From the NCBI GenBank assembly GCA_030432635.1, contig JAUIMB010000003.1, positions 124,001-188,000 on the forward strand: a stretch of DNA of 64,000 nt, written 5' to 3'. The notes under the pieces are model-generated. The model had not been told where the DNA came from. It saw nothing but the letters and a program-made list of their open reading frames with translations, and searched no databases. The stretch is from Bacteroidia bacterium. Lineage in GTDB: Bacteria > Bacteroidota > Bacteroidia > Flavobacteriales > Flavobacteriaceae. Positions 35,530-45,698 of the stretch are shown piece after piece (the stretch's first letter is position 1; every line of letters begins with the position of its first letter). Made by a program: the position numbers and the translations under genes.

Positions 35530-35561
35530 TTGCTTTTAAGCTCAAAAAATAATTAGTTTTG
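35530..35561 (+). promoter_or_regulatory. Promoter of the CapK-GT4 pair
   Basis: TTG (35530-35532), 21 bp, then TAGTTTTG (35554-35561), an exact Bacteroidota-type pair. It ends 12 bases before the ATG at 35574, which supports that start over the TTG at 35559. Confidence 0.6.
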
Positions 35562-35573
35562 AAAAAATATCAC

Positions 35574-36893
35574 ATGGCATTTTACAACGCATTATTAAAG
35601 CATTTGATCTTACCAATTGGTGATGCCATGGCTAGTGGAAACTATTTGAAATATATCAAGCAATGGCAAGTTCACGATTCACGTTCCAAGGACGAATTAG
35701 AAAAGATTCAAGCCAAAAAACTCGAACAGATATTAACTCATGCCATCGCCAACATCCCGTTTTATGCGAATCAAACATCAACCGATTTAGCAGATTTTCC
35801 GATTTTAACCAAATCGCTTTTAAGAGCGCATACAAAGGATCTTGTAGCAACTTCTTATGACATCTCCTCCTTAGACAAACACCATAGCAGTGGAAGTACT
35901 GGCCAACAGTCTTTCACCTATATGACCAGAGATCATACATTCTACCTAAGAGCTTTACAAACTCATTGGTGGAATTGGAGTGGTTATCGAATTGGAGATC
36001 ATTTACTTCAATTTGGTATTTCCCAAGAGCGAAGTCTCCTTAAGTCCCTCAAGGACTTCTTTTTTAGAACCACATATGTTAAGGCCTTCGGTTTATCAGA
36101 ATCTGAACTTGAGTCCATCCTGAAAAAGGTCAATACTAAAAAGAACTTGTTCATTGCTGGATATCCTTCAGTCATTAACGAGTTGGCCAAGGTGAGCTTG
36201 TCAACGCATATAAAACCACAAGTAGCAGGTGTCATTTGCTTTGGAGACAAGCTGTTCGACCATCATAAAACGATCATAAAGGAAGCTTTTGGATCTCAGA
36301 TTTCATTAATCGACACCTATGGTTGTGCTGAAGGGTTACTTATGGCTTGTAAAGGTGACACCGAATTTTATAGTGAAATGTCGCCTCACGTATTCTTGGA
36401 GTTGGTTGATGACGATGGAAAGGCCGTTTCAGATGGAGAAATGGGTAACGTGCTAGTCACTTGTCTCTCTAATTATGCAATGCCTTTAATACGCTATAAG
36501 TTGGGAGATTTGGCAATTCGCCTTCCGAAGGAACAATATCCAAAACAGTTGTCTAAGCAATATCCGTTATTACAAAAAATCGTTGGAAGGGAAACCGATG
36601 TGGTAAAAACAACCGTCGGCATTACACTCAATATTCATAGCTTTACTGGTGTGTTGGAGTATTACCAAGCCATAAAACAATACAAAATCATTCAGAATGA
36701 TTTGGAAAGCATCATCATCGAATACATTGTGGACCACAACCATGAATTTGATATAAAGACCTTGAAGGACATCGAGAAGAAACTTCAAGAACTTACACAT
36801 CAGTGCTTACAAATGACGTTCAAGGAAGTTGATATCATACTGCCTTCAAAATCTGGAAAACCACAAATCATTGAATCGAATTTAAAGACATGA
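35574..36893 (+). CDS. CapK/phenylacetate-CoA ligase-like adenylation enzyme
   Basis: A 439-residue member of the AMP-forming ligase superfamily, close to CapK-type proteins of capsule loci. The adenylate-binding loop is HHSSGSTGQQ, followed by DTYGCAEGLLMACKG and the hinge region YKLGDLAIRLP. Length is typical of the CapK type. It overlaps the next glycosyltransferase by four bases, so the two are coupled and probably act on the same glycan. The substrate (an organic acid attached to a sugar or lipid) is unknown. Confidence 0.85.
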   Translation: MAFYNALLKHLILPIGDAMASGNYLKYIKQWQVHDSRSKDELEKIQAKKLEQILTHAIANIPFYANQTSTDLADFPILTKSLLRAHTKDLVATSYDISSLDKHHSSGSTGQQSFTYMTRDHTFYLRALQTHWWNWSGYRIGDHLLQFGISQERSLLKSLKDFFFRTTYVKAFGLSESELESILKKVNTKKNLFIAGYPSVINELAKVSLSTHIKPQVAGVICFGDKLFDHHKTIIKEAFGSQISLIDTYGCAEGLLMACKGDTEFYSEMSPHVFLELVDDDGKAVSDGEMGNVLVTCLSNYAMPLIRYKLGDLAIRLPKEQYPKQLSKQYPLLQKIVGRETDVVKTTVGITLNIHSFTGVLEYYQAIKQYKIIQNDLESIIIEYIVDHNHEFDIKTLKDIEKKLQELTHQCLQMTFKEVDIILPSKSGKPQIIESNLKT

Positions 36894-38050
36894 AAGATAT
36901 ATTGATCATTACAAGCTATTTTCCTCCTGAAATTGGCGCAGCATCCAACCGTATCTTTCAACTGGCTGATGGTTTGCAAAAACGACATTACAAAGTTAGC
37001 GTACTGACACCTTTGCCCAACTATCCTACAGGGCAAATTTTCGAGGATTACAAAGGAAAGTTCAAGCATGTTTCCCAAGAAGAAAACATTACTGTGAATC
37101 GGCTTTGGATTTATGCAAGTAATTCAAAGAATAAGCTTTTACGACTGCTTGCCATGTTGTCTTACAGTTTTAGCTTAATTTGGTTTTTTATATGGCATAA
37201 GATTCCCAAAACCGTTATTGTACAATCGCCTCCCTTACTTGTTGCCTTTACTTGTGTGTTATGTCTTAGACGCAAAAAAAGAAACCTCCTACTCAACGTT
37301 AGTGACCTTTGGCCCATTGCTGGTTTGGAGCTTGGCGCTTTTAAAAAGAACTTTAGCTACCGAATGTTAGAGCGCATTGAACAATTCAATTATAAAAAAG
37401 CAAGTATCGTATTAGGTCAGAGCAAAGAGATCCTAACACATGTGCAATCCATTTGTCCAGACAAACACTTGTTTTTATATCGTAACTATCCAGAATTTGA
37501 AATACCAGAAGTTAAAAACAATGTGCCTAATAATAACCTAAAGATTGTCTATGCTGGACTGTTGGGAATCGCACAAGGTATTTATAAACTTTGTAATGAA
37601 TTGGATTATACGAACATAGAATTCCATATTTATGGTTCTGGAGCGGAGCAGCAATTAATCGAGGATTTTATTGCCTCAAACCCAGAACTACCGCTATTTT
37701 TTCATGGTCGCGTATCTAGGGATGAACTTCATAAGGTTTTGATGGATTATGATGTGACCATTATCCCATTGTTAAATCGAATTTATGGCAGTGTGCCTTC
37801 CAAAATATTTGAATACGCACGCTTAGGCTTGCCGATGTTGTATTTTGGTGGTGGTGAAGGCGAAACTATCATCAAAAGCCACAACTTGGGTTGGGTTGCT
37901 CAATCGGGTGATTATAAAGATCTAAATGTCGTAATATCAAAAATTGAGATTGCCAAACTTTCTGTGGAAAGGAAAAAAGCCATTCAAAAAGTGGCTTTGG
38001 AGCATTTTGATTTTCAACAACAATTAGTTGCCCTTGAAGCCTTGCTTTAA
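36890..38050 (+). CDS. Glycosyltransferase family 4
   Basis: A 386-residue GT-B retaining glycosyltransferase. The N-terminal domain opens with ITSYFPPEIGAASNRIFQLADGL; the donor-binding half has KIVYAGLLGIAQGI and the segment IPLLNRIYGSVPSKIFEYARLGLPMLYFGGGEGE, with the usual nucleotide-sugar Glu-x7-Glu region here modified. It acts in the cytosol on a lipid-linked glycan. The start overlaps the CapK-like gene by four bases, and its end overlaps the converging sugar transferase gene by four bases. Confidence 0.92.
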   Translation: MKDILIITSYFPPEIGAASNRIFQLADGLQKRHYKVSVLTPLPNYPTGQIFEDYKGKFKHVSQEENITVNRLWIYASNSKNKLLRLLAMLSYSFSLIWFFIWHKIPKTVIVQSPPLLVAFTCVLCLRRKKRNLLLNVSDLWPIAGLELGAFKKNFSYRMLERIEQFNYKKASIVLGQSKEILTHVQSICPDKHLFLYRNYPEFEIPEVKNNVPNNNLKIVYAGLLGIAQGIYKLCNELDYTNIEFHIYGSGAEQQLIEDFIASNPELPLFFHGRVSRDELHKVLMDYDVTIIPLLNRIYGSVPSKIFEYARLGLPMLYFGGGEGETIIKSHNLGWVAQSGDYKDLNVVISKIEIAKLSVERKKAIQKVALEHFDFQQQLVALEALL

Positions 38051-39456
38051 TAAGCCTTGTCTTCACCTCGAATAATATTGACCAAGGTTTGAAGGATGAT
38101 TTTTATGTCCAGCAATAAAGACCAGTTTTCGATATAATAGTTGTCATATTTTACGCGGCCAATAATGTCGTTATCAGACTCTATCTCTCCTCTAAAGCCA
38201 GTCACTTGGGCTAACCCTGTAATTCCCGGTTTTACATTGTGCCTAAAAATGAAATTATAGATGTCTACCTTTTTTGAGTAATCATCGGTATATGACAACA
38301 TATGTGGTCTAGGGCCTACAACACTCATGTCGCCTTTCAAGACATTATAAAACTGTGGCAGTTCATCAATGCTTGTTTTACGTATAAATTTGCCAATTTT
38401 GGTAACTCTTTTGTCATCTTTCGTGACATAGTCTAAGCCATTGTCTTCAACGACACGAAGGGATCTATACTTATAACAGTTGAATTCCCTGTAGTTGATG
38501 CCATTTCTTTTATGCTTAAAAAACAAAGGGCCTTTCGACTCCAACTTTATTAAAATGTACAAAATCACTGAAAGCCAGGACAGCAAAAACACTATGATAA
38601 ACAACGAAAATACCACGTCAAAAGAACGTTTTAAAAGCTTGTTGAACTCATCATTCAAAGCCACTTTTTGAATTGACAATACAGGTAAATAGCCATAGTA
38701 GTCAGCTTTCAGTCGTTTAGTGAGTAATTGCTTTGAGTTTGGAATAAACTTGATGTTACAATTATTGAGATTTGCATATTTTACAAACTTATTGGTCTGT
38801 TCTTCAGTAAGTTCGTCAATAGAACAATAAATCTCATCAATGGTATTTGGGTTTTCATCTAGATATTTAAAACAATCGGCAACATTTCCATCTTGGGTTT
38901 CCCTATCATAAAAAATACCCTTAAGTGCATATCCCAACTGTTTTTTGGTTGTAAACATCTTATGCAGCTTCAGTGCATTCTCTCCTTTACCCACAATTAT
39001 CACATGCCTCACATTTCCTTTTAAATATGCCCTGAAGGATTTCAAGATATAATAGCTAACGAGTTTAACAACTGCGATACAAACAAAACAAACGATAAGA
39101 TAATTAAGTACAAGGAAAGCTTCAATCTCAAGGCTTCGGAATATTCCGATAAAGGCATAAATAATAATCAAATAAGCGGCAAACTGCTTAATGAGCAGAT
39201 AAACAATACTTAAGACTGAGGTATAACGATAAACCCTGTAAAAATTTATAAAGTAAGTCGATATTAGCCAGGTAACGACAGAATAAAATAGATACAGTAA
39301 ATGTTTGTCATTTAGGAATTTATAGGAAAAAAAATGGAGATCCGTTGCGTTGAAATCAAAGAAATAATATGCAAACGCATTTATTATCAGTAGATCGTAA
39401 AAAATCAAAAATGGTCTTAGCAGCCAAGAAAATCTTCCACGTCTGTATTCCATCAA
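38047..39456 (-). CDS. Initiating sugar-phosphate transferase (WcaJ/polyprenyl type)
   Basis: A 469-residue polyprenyl-phosphate sugar-1-phosphate transferase. It has four N-terminal membrane helices, a CoA-binding-like middle (VIIVGKGENALKLHKMF) and the C-terminal catalytic domain beginning KRSFDVVFSLFIIVFLLSW, with KYRSLRVVEDN, SIDELPQFYNVLKGDMSVVGPRP and PGITGLAQVTGFRGE. It loads the first sugar onto undecaprenyl phosphate. It is a clear paralogue of the 41788-43134 product, sharing catalytic motifs and the C-terminal GED/EKAY. The UXS gene precedes it with a single-base gap. Confidence 0.95.
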   Translation of the reverse strand: MMEYRRGRFSWLLRPFLIFYDLLIINAFAYYFFDFNATDLHFFSYKFLNDKHLLYLFYSVVTWLISTYFINFYRVYRYTSVLSIVYLLIKQFAAYLIIIYAFIGIFRSLEIEAFLVLNYLIVCFVCIAVVKLVSYYILKSFRAYLKGNVRHVIIVGKGENALKLHKMFTTKKQLGYALKGIFYDRETQDGNVADCFKYLDENPNTIDEIYCSIDELTEEQTNKFVKYANLNNCNIKFIPNSKQLLTKRLKADYYGYLPVLSIQKVALNDEFNKLLKRSFDVVFSLFIIVFLLSWLSVILYILIKLESKGPLFFKHKRNGINYREFNCYKYRSLRVVEDNGLDYVTKDDKRVTKIGKFIRKTSIDELPQFYNVLKGDMSVVGPRPHMLSYTDDYSKKVDIYNFIFRHNVKPGITGLAQVTGFRGEIESDNDIIGRVKYDNYYIENWSLLLDIKIILQTLVNIIRGEDKAY

Positions 39457-40443
39457 TTACTTTTTTATGAAACCGGAAAAGCTCTTGTGTTCACTTTTAT
39501 ACAACTCTTCTTCGGTCAAACTTTTAAAATAATCAAAGGTGATTTTCATTCCTTCTGCCCTGTGAACCTTAGGCTCCCAATCTAAGATTCGCTTTGCCAA
39601 TGAAATATCTGGTTGTCGTTGCATTGGGTCGTTGACTGGAAGATCTTTGTAAATGATCTTTTGAGTGGTTCCAGTTAATTTGATAATCTCTTCTGCAAAA
39701 TCCTTAATAGAAATTTCAAATGGGTTTCCAATGTTTACGGGTTCTACGTAATCACTAAATAGCAGCCTATATATACCTTCAACTTGATCGTCTACATAGC
39801 AAAACGATCGTGTTTGCGAACCATCGCCAAATACTGTAAGATCTTCTCCTCTAAGTGCTTGTCCCATGAACGCAGGAATAACACGTCCATCATTAAGGCG
39901 CATTCGTGGTCCATACGTATTAAATATACGAACAATACGCGTCTCTATACCATGGAACCTATGATAAGCCATGGTAATCGACTCTTGAAACCGTTTGGCT
40001 TCGTCATAAACGCCACGTGGACCAATGGTGTTAACATTGCCATAATAATCTTCGGTTTGTGGGTGAACCAATGGATCTCCATAAACTTCAGACGTTGAAG
40101 CTATAAGCATTCTTGCATTCTTTGCCTTCGCTAAGCCTAGTAGGTTGTGTGTTCCTAACGAACCAACTTTTAAAGTTTGAATAGGTATTTTCAAATAGTC
40201 GATTGGGCTAGCAGGAGAAGCAAAATGTAGTATGTAGTCTAAGTTTCCCTGAATATCAACATACTCTGTGACATCATGCTCAACAAATTCAAAATTGGAA
40301 TGGTCAAGTAGATGTTTTATGTTTTTGGAATCGCCAGTTATGAAATTGTCCATTCCAATAACATGAAAGCCTTCTTTGATGAAGCGATCGCTCAAATGCG
40401 AACCTAAAAAACCAGCTGCTCCAGTAATTAAAACTCTTTTCAT
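39457..40443 (-). CDS. UDP-glucuronate decarboxylase (UDP-xylose synthase)
   Basis: A 328-residue short-chain dehydrogenase-type enzyme that converts UDP-glucuronate to UDP-xylose. The NAD loop is GAAGFLGSH (8-16) and the catalytic pair is Tyr146/Lys150 in GVYDEAKR. Family-specific segments are [33 protein letters not shown], and [16 protein letters not shown]. It is preceded by ugd, whose product is its substrate, and followed with a single-base gap by the sugar transferase, so xylose or its derivative is likely built into the glycan. Confidence 0.95.
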   Translation of the reverse strand: MKRVLITGAAGFLGSHLSDRFIKEGFHVIGMDNFITGDSKNIKHLLDHSNFEFVEHDVTEYVDIQGNLDYILHFASPASPIDYLKIPIQTLKVGSLGTHNLLGLAKAKNARMLIASTSEVYGDPLVHPQTEDYYGNVNTIGPRGVYDEAKRFQESITMAYHRFHGIETRIVRIFNTYGPRMRLNDGRVIPAFMGQALRGEDLTVFGDGSQTRSFCYVDDQVEGIYRLLFSDYVEPVNIGNPFEISIKDFAEEIIKLTGTTQKIIYKDLPVNDPMQRQPDISLAKRILDWEPKVHRAEGMKITFDYFKSLTEEELYKSEHKSFSGFIKK

Positions 40444-40453
40444 TGTTTAATGC

Positions 40454-41752
40454 TTATCTTCCTATTGAACTGTAATGTGTTACTTCTTTAGACACTTCTT
40501 CAATATCGTAGAGGTTTCTTCCGTCAAAAACAACCGCATCTTTCATCATGGATTTAAGCTTTTCAAAATTTGGTGTTCTAAAAATGCTCCATTCTGTACA
40601 AATAACTAGCGCATCAGCGTTTTCTAAAGCAGAGTACATGTCTTTCGCAAATGATATTTTGCCACCTAGTTTTCGCTCTACATTAGGCATAGCTTCTGGA
40701 TCGAAAGCGGTAATAGAGACATTTTCATTTAGCAATTCGTTTATGATTTCCAAAGCTGGTGCTTCTCTAATATCATCGGTCTCTGGTTTAAATGCCAGTC
40801 CCCAAACCGCAATCTTTTTTCCTGTCAAATTGTTGTCAAAATAGTTCTTTATCCTCGGAACCAAGATTGTTTTTTGAGTCGCATTAGTCTCAATCACAGC
40901 ATCTAAAATCTTGAACTTATAGCCTGCATCTTCTCCAGATTTATGAAGGGCTTTTACATCCTTAGGAAAACACGATCCACCGTAGCCTATTCCAGGAAAC
41001 AAAAAGCGTTTGCCAATTCTGGAATCGGTTCCCATACCAATTCTTACCTTATCAACATCGGCTCCAACTTTTTCACAAAAGTTGGCAATCTCATTCATGA
41101 AGGTGATTTTGGTTGCTAGGAAAGAATTTGCAGCATATTTTGTGAGTTCGGCCGACTTTTCATCCATGACAATAATTGGGTTCCCTGAACGTACATAAGG
41201 CTGATATAGTTTTTTCATTAGGTTGATGGCCTTTTCCGACTCTGTCCCAATAACAATTCGTTCTGGCTTCAGAAAATCATCAACAGCAAATCCTTCTCTT
41301 AAAAATTCAGGGTTGGATACGACGTCAAAATCTATTGAGGTATGCTTTGCGATGGCTTCTCTAACTTTTTCAGAAGTACCAACAGGCACAGTACTTTTAT
41401 CAACGATAACTTTATATTCGGTTAGTAGTTTTCCGATGTTATCTGCCACACCGAGAATGTATTTTAGATCGGCCGATCCGTCTTCATCTTCAGGGGTTGG
41501 TAAAGCTAAAAAAACGATATCGCCATGATCCAATCCCTCTTCTAGTGAGGTACTAAACTGCAAACGACCTGCATTAATATTTCTTTCAAAAAGAACGTCT
41601 AAATGTGGTTCATAAATTGGCACCACACCATTTTTCATTTTGTCGACCTTTGCTTGGTCAATATCAACGCATACGACTTCATTCCCTGTTTCTGCCAAAC
41701 ACGTTCCGGTTACTAATCCTACATAACCTGTTCCTATTACTGATACTTTCAT
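40454..41752 (-). CDS. ugd: UDP-glucose 6-dehydrogenase
   Basis: A 432-residue NAD-dependent enzyme oxidising UDP-glucose to UDP-glucuronate in two steps. N-terminal Rossmann fold GTGYVGLVTGTCLA (7-20), the catalytic Cys261 in GYGGSCFPKD, and the C-terminal nucleotide domain with WGLAFKPETDDIREAPA. It supplies the downstream UDP-xylose synthase and any glucuronosyltransferase. It lies between the two sugar-transferase paralogues. Confidence 0.97.
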   Translation of the reverse strand: MKVSVIGTGYVGLVTGTCLAETGNEVVCVDIDQAKVDKMKNGVVPIYEPHLDVLFERNINAGRLQFSTSLEEGLDHGDIVFLALPTPEDEDGSADLKYILGVADNIGKLLTEYKVIVDKSTVPVGTSEKVREAIAKHTSIDFDVVSNPEFLREGFAVDDFLKPERIVIGTESEKAINLMKKLYQPYVRSGNPIIVMDEKSAELTKYAANSFLATKITFMNEIANFCEKVGADVDKVRIGMGTDSRIGKRFLFPGIGYGGSCFPKDVKALHKSGEDAGYKFKILDAVIETNATQKTILVPRIKNYFDNNLTGKKIAVWGLAFKPETDDIREAPALEIINELLNENVSITAFDPEAMPNVERKLGGKISFAKDMYSALENADALVICTEWSIFRTPNFEKLKSMMKDAVVFDGRNLYDIEEVSKEVTHYSSIGR

Positions 41753-41787
41753 GTGCTATTTTAATGCTTTTAAATATAATTTTTGTT

Positions 41788-43134
41788 TTAATATGCTTTT
41801 TCTTCTCCCTTGATAACGTTTATTACTGTTTTGGCAATGATCTTGATATCCAGAGCCCACGACCAATTTTCAACATAAAAAATATCGTATTTAATTCTGT
41901 TCTGCATATCCATATCGGTTTCAATATTTCCACGATATCCACTAACCTGTGCCAATCCCGTTATTCCTGGTTTTACGGTATGTCGTACCATAAACTTATT
42001 TATCTTATTTTTATAATCGTTGGTATGACGTAGAAGCATTGGTCTTGGTCCTACTACAGACATACTTCCAAACAATACATTGAAGAACTGTGGCAATTCG
42101 TCTATGCTTGTCCTTCTTATAAATCTCCCAACTCTGGTCACCCTCATATCATTTTTCACGGCTTGCACCATATCAGATTCCTTGTTGGCCATCATGGACC
42201 GAAACTTATAACAAGCAAACAGGTTGAAATCGGCACCATACCTCAATTGTTTAAAAAATACTGCTCCTTTAGATTCTAATCTTATCAGCAGTGCAAGAAG
42301 TGGTGTGAACCATGACAATATCAGGATAATTACTAGCAACGAAAATACGATATCAAATGCTCTTTTCGCAAATTTATTCACACTTGTTTTAAGTGGAATT
42401 TCACTAAGTGAAAAAATGGGTATAATATCAAAGTTTTCAAACTTAAGTTTTTTCGAAAAAACATACTTATTGTCAGGTATAAATTTTAGCGTTTTGAGAT
42501 TGTTATCACTAAAATAGATCAACTTAGAAATTTGGTCGTTTGTCAACTCCTTCAATGAACAAAAGATTTGGTCTACATTGTTTTTGTCTATATAAGCAAT
42601 ACTATCATTAATGTTCCCTAATTTTAGGGGCTCATTTTTGTCGGTAAAAAATCCAACATACTTATACCCATAACTAGGCTCGTTATTAAAAAAGGTTTCC
42701 AAGCGCTTAGTAGAGTTATTCTTTCCCAATATCACAACTTTATGGTAGTCTCCACCAGTTACGATTCGATATTTTCTAAAAAGTGTGTGTAGTACAATTC
42801 TCCAAAGATTAAATACAATCAACAGTACAATATAAAAGAGAAAAATAACCTTGAAGTCTATAAAGGACCCTTTGATGTAATAATAGGTGAATATAAGTAA
42901 AGTAAAGACTGAAATCTGCTTTGACATCAGGGATACGATTAAAATTATTTTGTGAAATCGATATACCTTGTAAAAGGAAAAGAAAAAGAAAAGGCAAACC
43001 CAGAATACACCAAAGAACAATAGGTCAAGTAGTTCATTAGATAATAAGGTGTACGATACAGCCAAGATTATGAATAAATCCATAATAAACAACACCGGTT
43101 TTATCCATTTGGAATAACGCCTATTATATCTCAT
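41788..43134 (-). CDS. Second initiating sugar-phosphate transferase
   Basis: A 448-residue paralogue of the 38047-39456 product with the same order: four membrane helices, a middle domain (VVILGKNNSTKRLETFF), and a catalytic domain starting KRAFDIVFSLLVIILILSWF with KFRSMMANKES, SIDELPQFFNVLFGSMSVVGPRP and PGITGLAQVSGYRG. Both copies keep the catalytic motifs, so neither looks decayed. It follows a TTG-N23-TATCTTTG promoter and heads the run leading to ugd, uxs and the first transferase. The two enzymes may start different polymers or differ in sugar. Confidence 0.93.
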   Translation of the reverse strand: MRYNRRYSKWIKPVLFIMDLFIILAVSYTLLSNELLDLLFFGVFWVCLFFFFSFYKVYRFHKIILIVSLMSKQISVFTLLIFTYYYIKGSFIDFKVIFLFYIVLLIVFNLWRIVLHTLFRKYRIVTGGDYHKVVILGKNNSTKRLETFFNNEPSYGYKYVGFFTDKNEPLKLGNINDSIAYIDKNNVDQIFCSLKELTNDQISKLIYFSDNNLKTLKFIPDNKYVFSKKLKFENFDIIPIFSLSEIPLKTSVNKFAKRAFDIVFSLLVIILILSWFTPLLALLIRLESKGAVFFKQLRYGADFNLFACYKFRSMMANKESDMVQAVKNDMRVTRVGRFIRRTSIDELPQFFNVLFGSMSVVGPRPMLLRHTNDYKNKINKFMVRHTVKPGITGLAQVSGYRGNIETDMDMQNRIKYDIFYVENWSWALDIKIIAKTVINVIKGEEKAY

Positions 43135-43160
43135 CCTACGCTTCTATTCATTAAAGAGGT

Positions 43161-43194
43161 CAAAGATAATTTATTCTATCAAAAACAGAAGCAA
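43161..43194 (-). promoter_or_regulatory. Promoter of the sugar transferase-ugd-uxs run
   Basis: Minus strand TTG (43192-43194), 23 bp, then TATCTTTG (43161-43168), at the wide end of the Bacteroidota spacing. It lies 26 bp before the ATG at 43134, in the 106-bp gap after the GT4 gene. Confidence 0.55.
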
Positions 43195-43240
43195 TTAACC
43201 CAAAACTATTAGGGTTTTCCGTAGAGATACTCTAGCAATA

Positions 43241-44371
43241 CTAAGCGAAGTCCTCGTATATTTGCTCTAACTTTTGAATGTTATTATTTAGGTTGAACCT
43301 CTCCATAAAAAGCTGATATGAGTTTTGCTCTTGAGTTGCCCTTAGCGCTGTTGAACGATAAAGTGTCACAACTTTCTCAGTAAAGCTTTCAATGTCTTCT
43401 TGGGCAATAAGAAAGCCATTATGACCATCAATCACTAAGTCCTTATTTCCGTCACTGTCACTTGCGATAATTGCTTTTGATAAAGACAGTGCTTCGATAA
43501 TGGCATATGGCAGTCCTTCATATCTGGCTGTTGAGATGTAGAATTTTGATCGATCTACAATATGAAATATACGTTCGCGTTCAGTCCATTCAATTAAGGT
43601 GGTGTTATTCTGTAAGTCGTAAGACTTAATAAGCTGTTTGACATTTTCTGTATTAGGGCTTACAACACCTATTCCCATGATCACCAAGTGAATATCGGGA
43701 ATTTGTTTTTTAGCCTCCCTTATCACCTCTACCATCATCTCTATATTTTTTTGATATGACGGTCTTCCGACGGTACAAATATAGTTTTCGGGTAAATTGT
43801 AGCTTGCTAAATCACTATAATTTGAATCGAGTTTAATTGGTGCAATACAATTATCAAACAGTACCGTGTTTTCTTTTTTGTACTTGACCTCTTTTAAGCC
43901 ACGCTCAAGTTCAGAGTTTGAAGATGCCAAAAGCACAGAGTTTTTACTTTTGACTAAGCGTTCTATTAGCACATAAAGTCTTCTTTTAATACTACTTTCA
44001 GCACTCAAGAAAGAGTAGGCTTGAGGCGTATGAAATACTGTTGTGCTTGACACAAATTTACCCATAACATTGCCAATTACGCCACCTTTAGCACTATGAG
44101 CATGAATAAGGTTCGGTTTTTCCTTTTTTATAATTTTTCTAGCTTCAATAATGGATTTTAAATCTTTAAGCAAGCTAATATCCCTTTCGATGGGTAAAAA
44201 GTATTCTTTTAACCTATTGTTCTTATTATCATAAAAATTAGAATTGTCTTTTGTACCATGAATGACCACGCTTTCAAATTTGGTGGCATCTATGTTTTCA
44301 AGAATCATTCGCAGTGAGGTGTCAACACCTCCTACAGAGTGCAAGATGTGCACAATTTTTATCCTATCCAT
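43241..44371 (-). CDS. Glycosyltransferase family 4
   Basis: A 376-residue GT4 enzyme with the N-terminal HSVGGVDTSLRMILEN, HAHSAKGGVIGNVMGK acceptor loop, and donor-side TARYEGLPYAIIEALSLSKAIIASDSDGNKDL containing the Glu-x7-Glu. The start overlaps the Wzy-like gene by eight bases. It likely adds one sugar of the repeat unit; donor and linkage unknown. Confidence 0.93.
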   Translation of the reverse strand: MDRIKIVHILHSVGGVDTSLRMILENIDATKFESVVIHGTKDNSNFYDNKNNRLKEYFLPIERDISLLKDLKSIIEARKIIKKEKPNLIHAHSAKGGVIGNVMGKFVSSTTVFHTPQAYSFLSAESSIKRRLYVLIERLVKSKNSVLLASSNSELERGLKEVKYKKENTVLFDNCIAPIKLDSNYSDLASYNLPENYICTVGRPSYQKNIEMMVEVIREAKKQIPDIHLVIMGIGVVSPNTENVKQLIKSYDLQNNTTLIEWTERERIFHIVDRSKFYISTARYEGLPYAIIEALSLSKAIIASDSDGNKDLVIDGHNGFLIAQEDIESFTEKVVTLYRSTALRATQEQNSYQLFMERFNLNNNIQKLEQIYEDFA

Positions 44372-45569
44372 TGGGAGGTTTTTCTTTTATTTTATTTGTA
44401 GCTATAACCGTCAAAATTAAACCAAACAAATATACTCCTATTTGACGATACATAAAATTTTCTACCATTGCTAACAGGATGACCGTTATCAAAAGAAAGT
44501 TGTTAAAGGTATTACCTTTAAACGAAAATCCAGATATAAAAATAAAAGTGAATATGGTCAATCCAACAAAGCCCGAAGACAGTAGTATGTCGACAAACTG
44601 ATTGTGCGTATTGAATTTTGTGCTAACGTAATAATTTCGCTTTATTTCATCATTCGGAATACTTTTGTAGCAGTCAAGCAATCTGTTGTTTGTTATATTG
44701 AAAGACTGATAACCGAATGTATGGTTTCTTGACTCGTCTTTGCCATTCTTGAACATTCCATATGCACACTCCCAGATTTGAAAACGATGTTCCCATCCTT
44801 TGATTCTTTGAACCAAAGTCCCTTTTTGGTGAGAATGGAAAAAACGTTCTTGAAGCGATGGGTTTAAAGCAAAGAAACTCACAATGAAAAGAACTCCACC
44901 AGCGACTATCATCACAGCTTTTTTATAATTATAGTTCCCAATGATTTTAAGAAGAGAGATCAAAATGATTGAAATGATAGATATTCTGGCACCAATTAAA
45001 AAAACAAAGCATACGATCATTGCAATATTTAAAATCATGAGCTTTTTGTTTTTCTCTAAAAGTTCCAAGGACCAAATAAAACTTAGCACACACATAAATC
45101 CGATATAAACCCTTTCGGTAACCAATAGTTCTGTTATTAAGTTTCCGAAGGAAATGTTGAAATCGGAATTGGTCATGTAATTAGACACCAAGTTTACATA
45201 AGAAATCAATACTGAAACTGCCAATCCGGCTATAAAAAAAACTTTAGCTTTAACAATGTCGTTAACTGCTAACGCCACAATGTAAACAACAGGGATTAAG
45301 GCTACTTTCTTTATAAAAGAAATATTATTGTGTATTGAATCTTGCCCTAAGAAAACCACCAGAAAGACATAAATCAAAAATGATAATGGCACTAGGAACA
45401 TCCTGCTTTTTAACTTAAGTAACTGTTCTTTTTTAACAATAAAGAAGAACATCAGTCCCATCACAATCAATAGAAAGTTTGGCACAAAGCGCAATCGACC
45501 TTCGAATGGCAGAGAAAAACACAACAATGCGAAAACATAATCGTATAAAATCTCCTTGGATATTTTCAT
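44364..45569 (-). CDS. O-antigen polymerase/ligase-like membrane protein (Wzy/WaaL)
   Basis: A 401-residue polytopic protein with about ten hydrophobic segments and the large periplasmic loop typical of O-antigen polymerases (KGTLVQRIKGWEHRFQIWEC ... STKFNTHNQFVDILLSSGFVG). The HNQFVDILLSSGFVGL segment is the recurring O-antigen ligase/polymerase motif. It either polymerises repeat units or ligates a finished glycan; sequence cannot decide. It overlaps the downstream GT4 gene by eight bases. Confidence 0.85.
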   Translation of the reverse strand: MKISKEILYDYVFALLCFSLPFEGRLRFVPNFLLIVMGLMFFFIVKKEQLLKLKSRMFLVPLSFLIYVFLVVFLGQDSIHNNISFIKKVALIPVVYIVALAVNDIVKAKVFFIAGLAVSVLISYVNLVSNYMTNSDFNISFGNLITELLVTERVYIGFMCVLSFIWSLELLEKNKKLMILNIAMIVCFVFLIGARISIISIILISLLKIIGNYNYKKAVMIVAGGVLFIVSFFALNPSLQERFFHSHQKGTLVQRIKGWEHRFQIWECAYGMFKNGKDESRNHTFGYQSFNITNNRLLDCYKSIPNDEIKRNYYVSTKFNTHNQFVDILLSSGFVGLTIFTFIFISGFSFKGNTFNNFLLITVILLAMVENFMYRQIGVYLFGLILTVIATNKIKEKPPNG

Positions 45570-45698
45570 TTTTTGCGGCAGTTTGACAGTTTTTAAAAGT
45601 TTTGTTACAGCTTCACTTGCGACAGGAAATAATTCTAATTATTTGGAAACAGCCAATAGAGCATAAGGATTGTCTAATTTTACACTCAGCAGCCTTTG

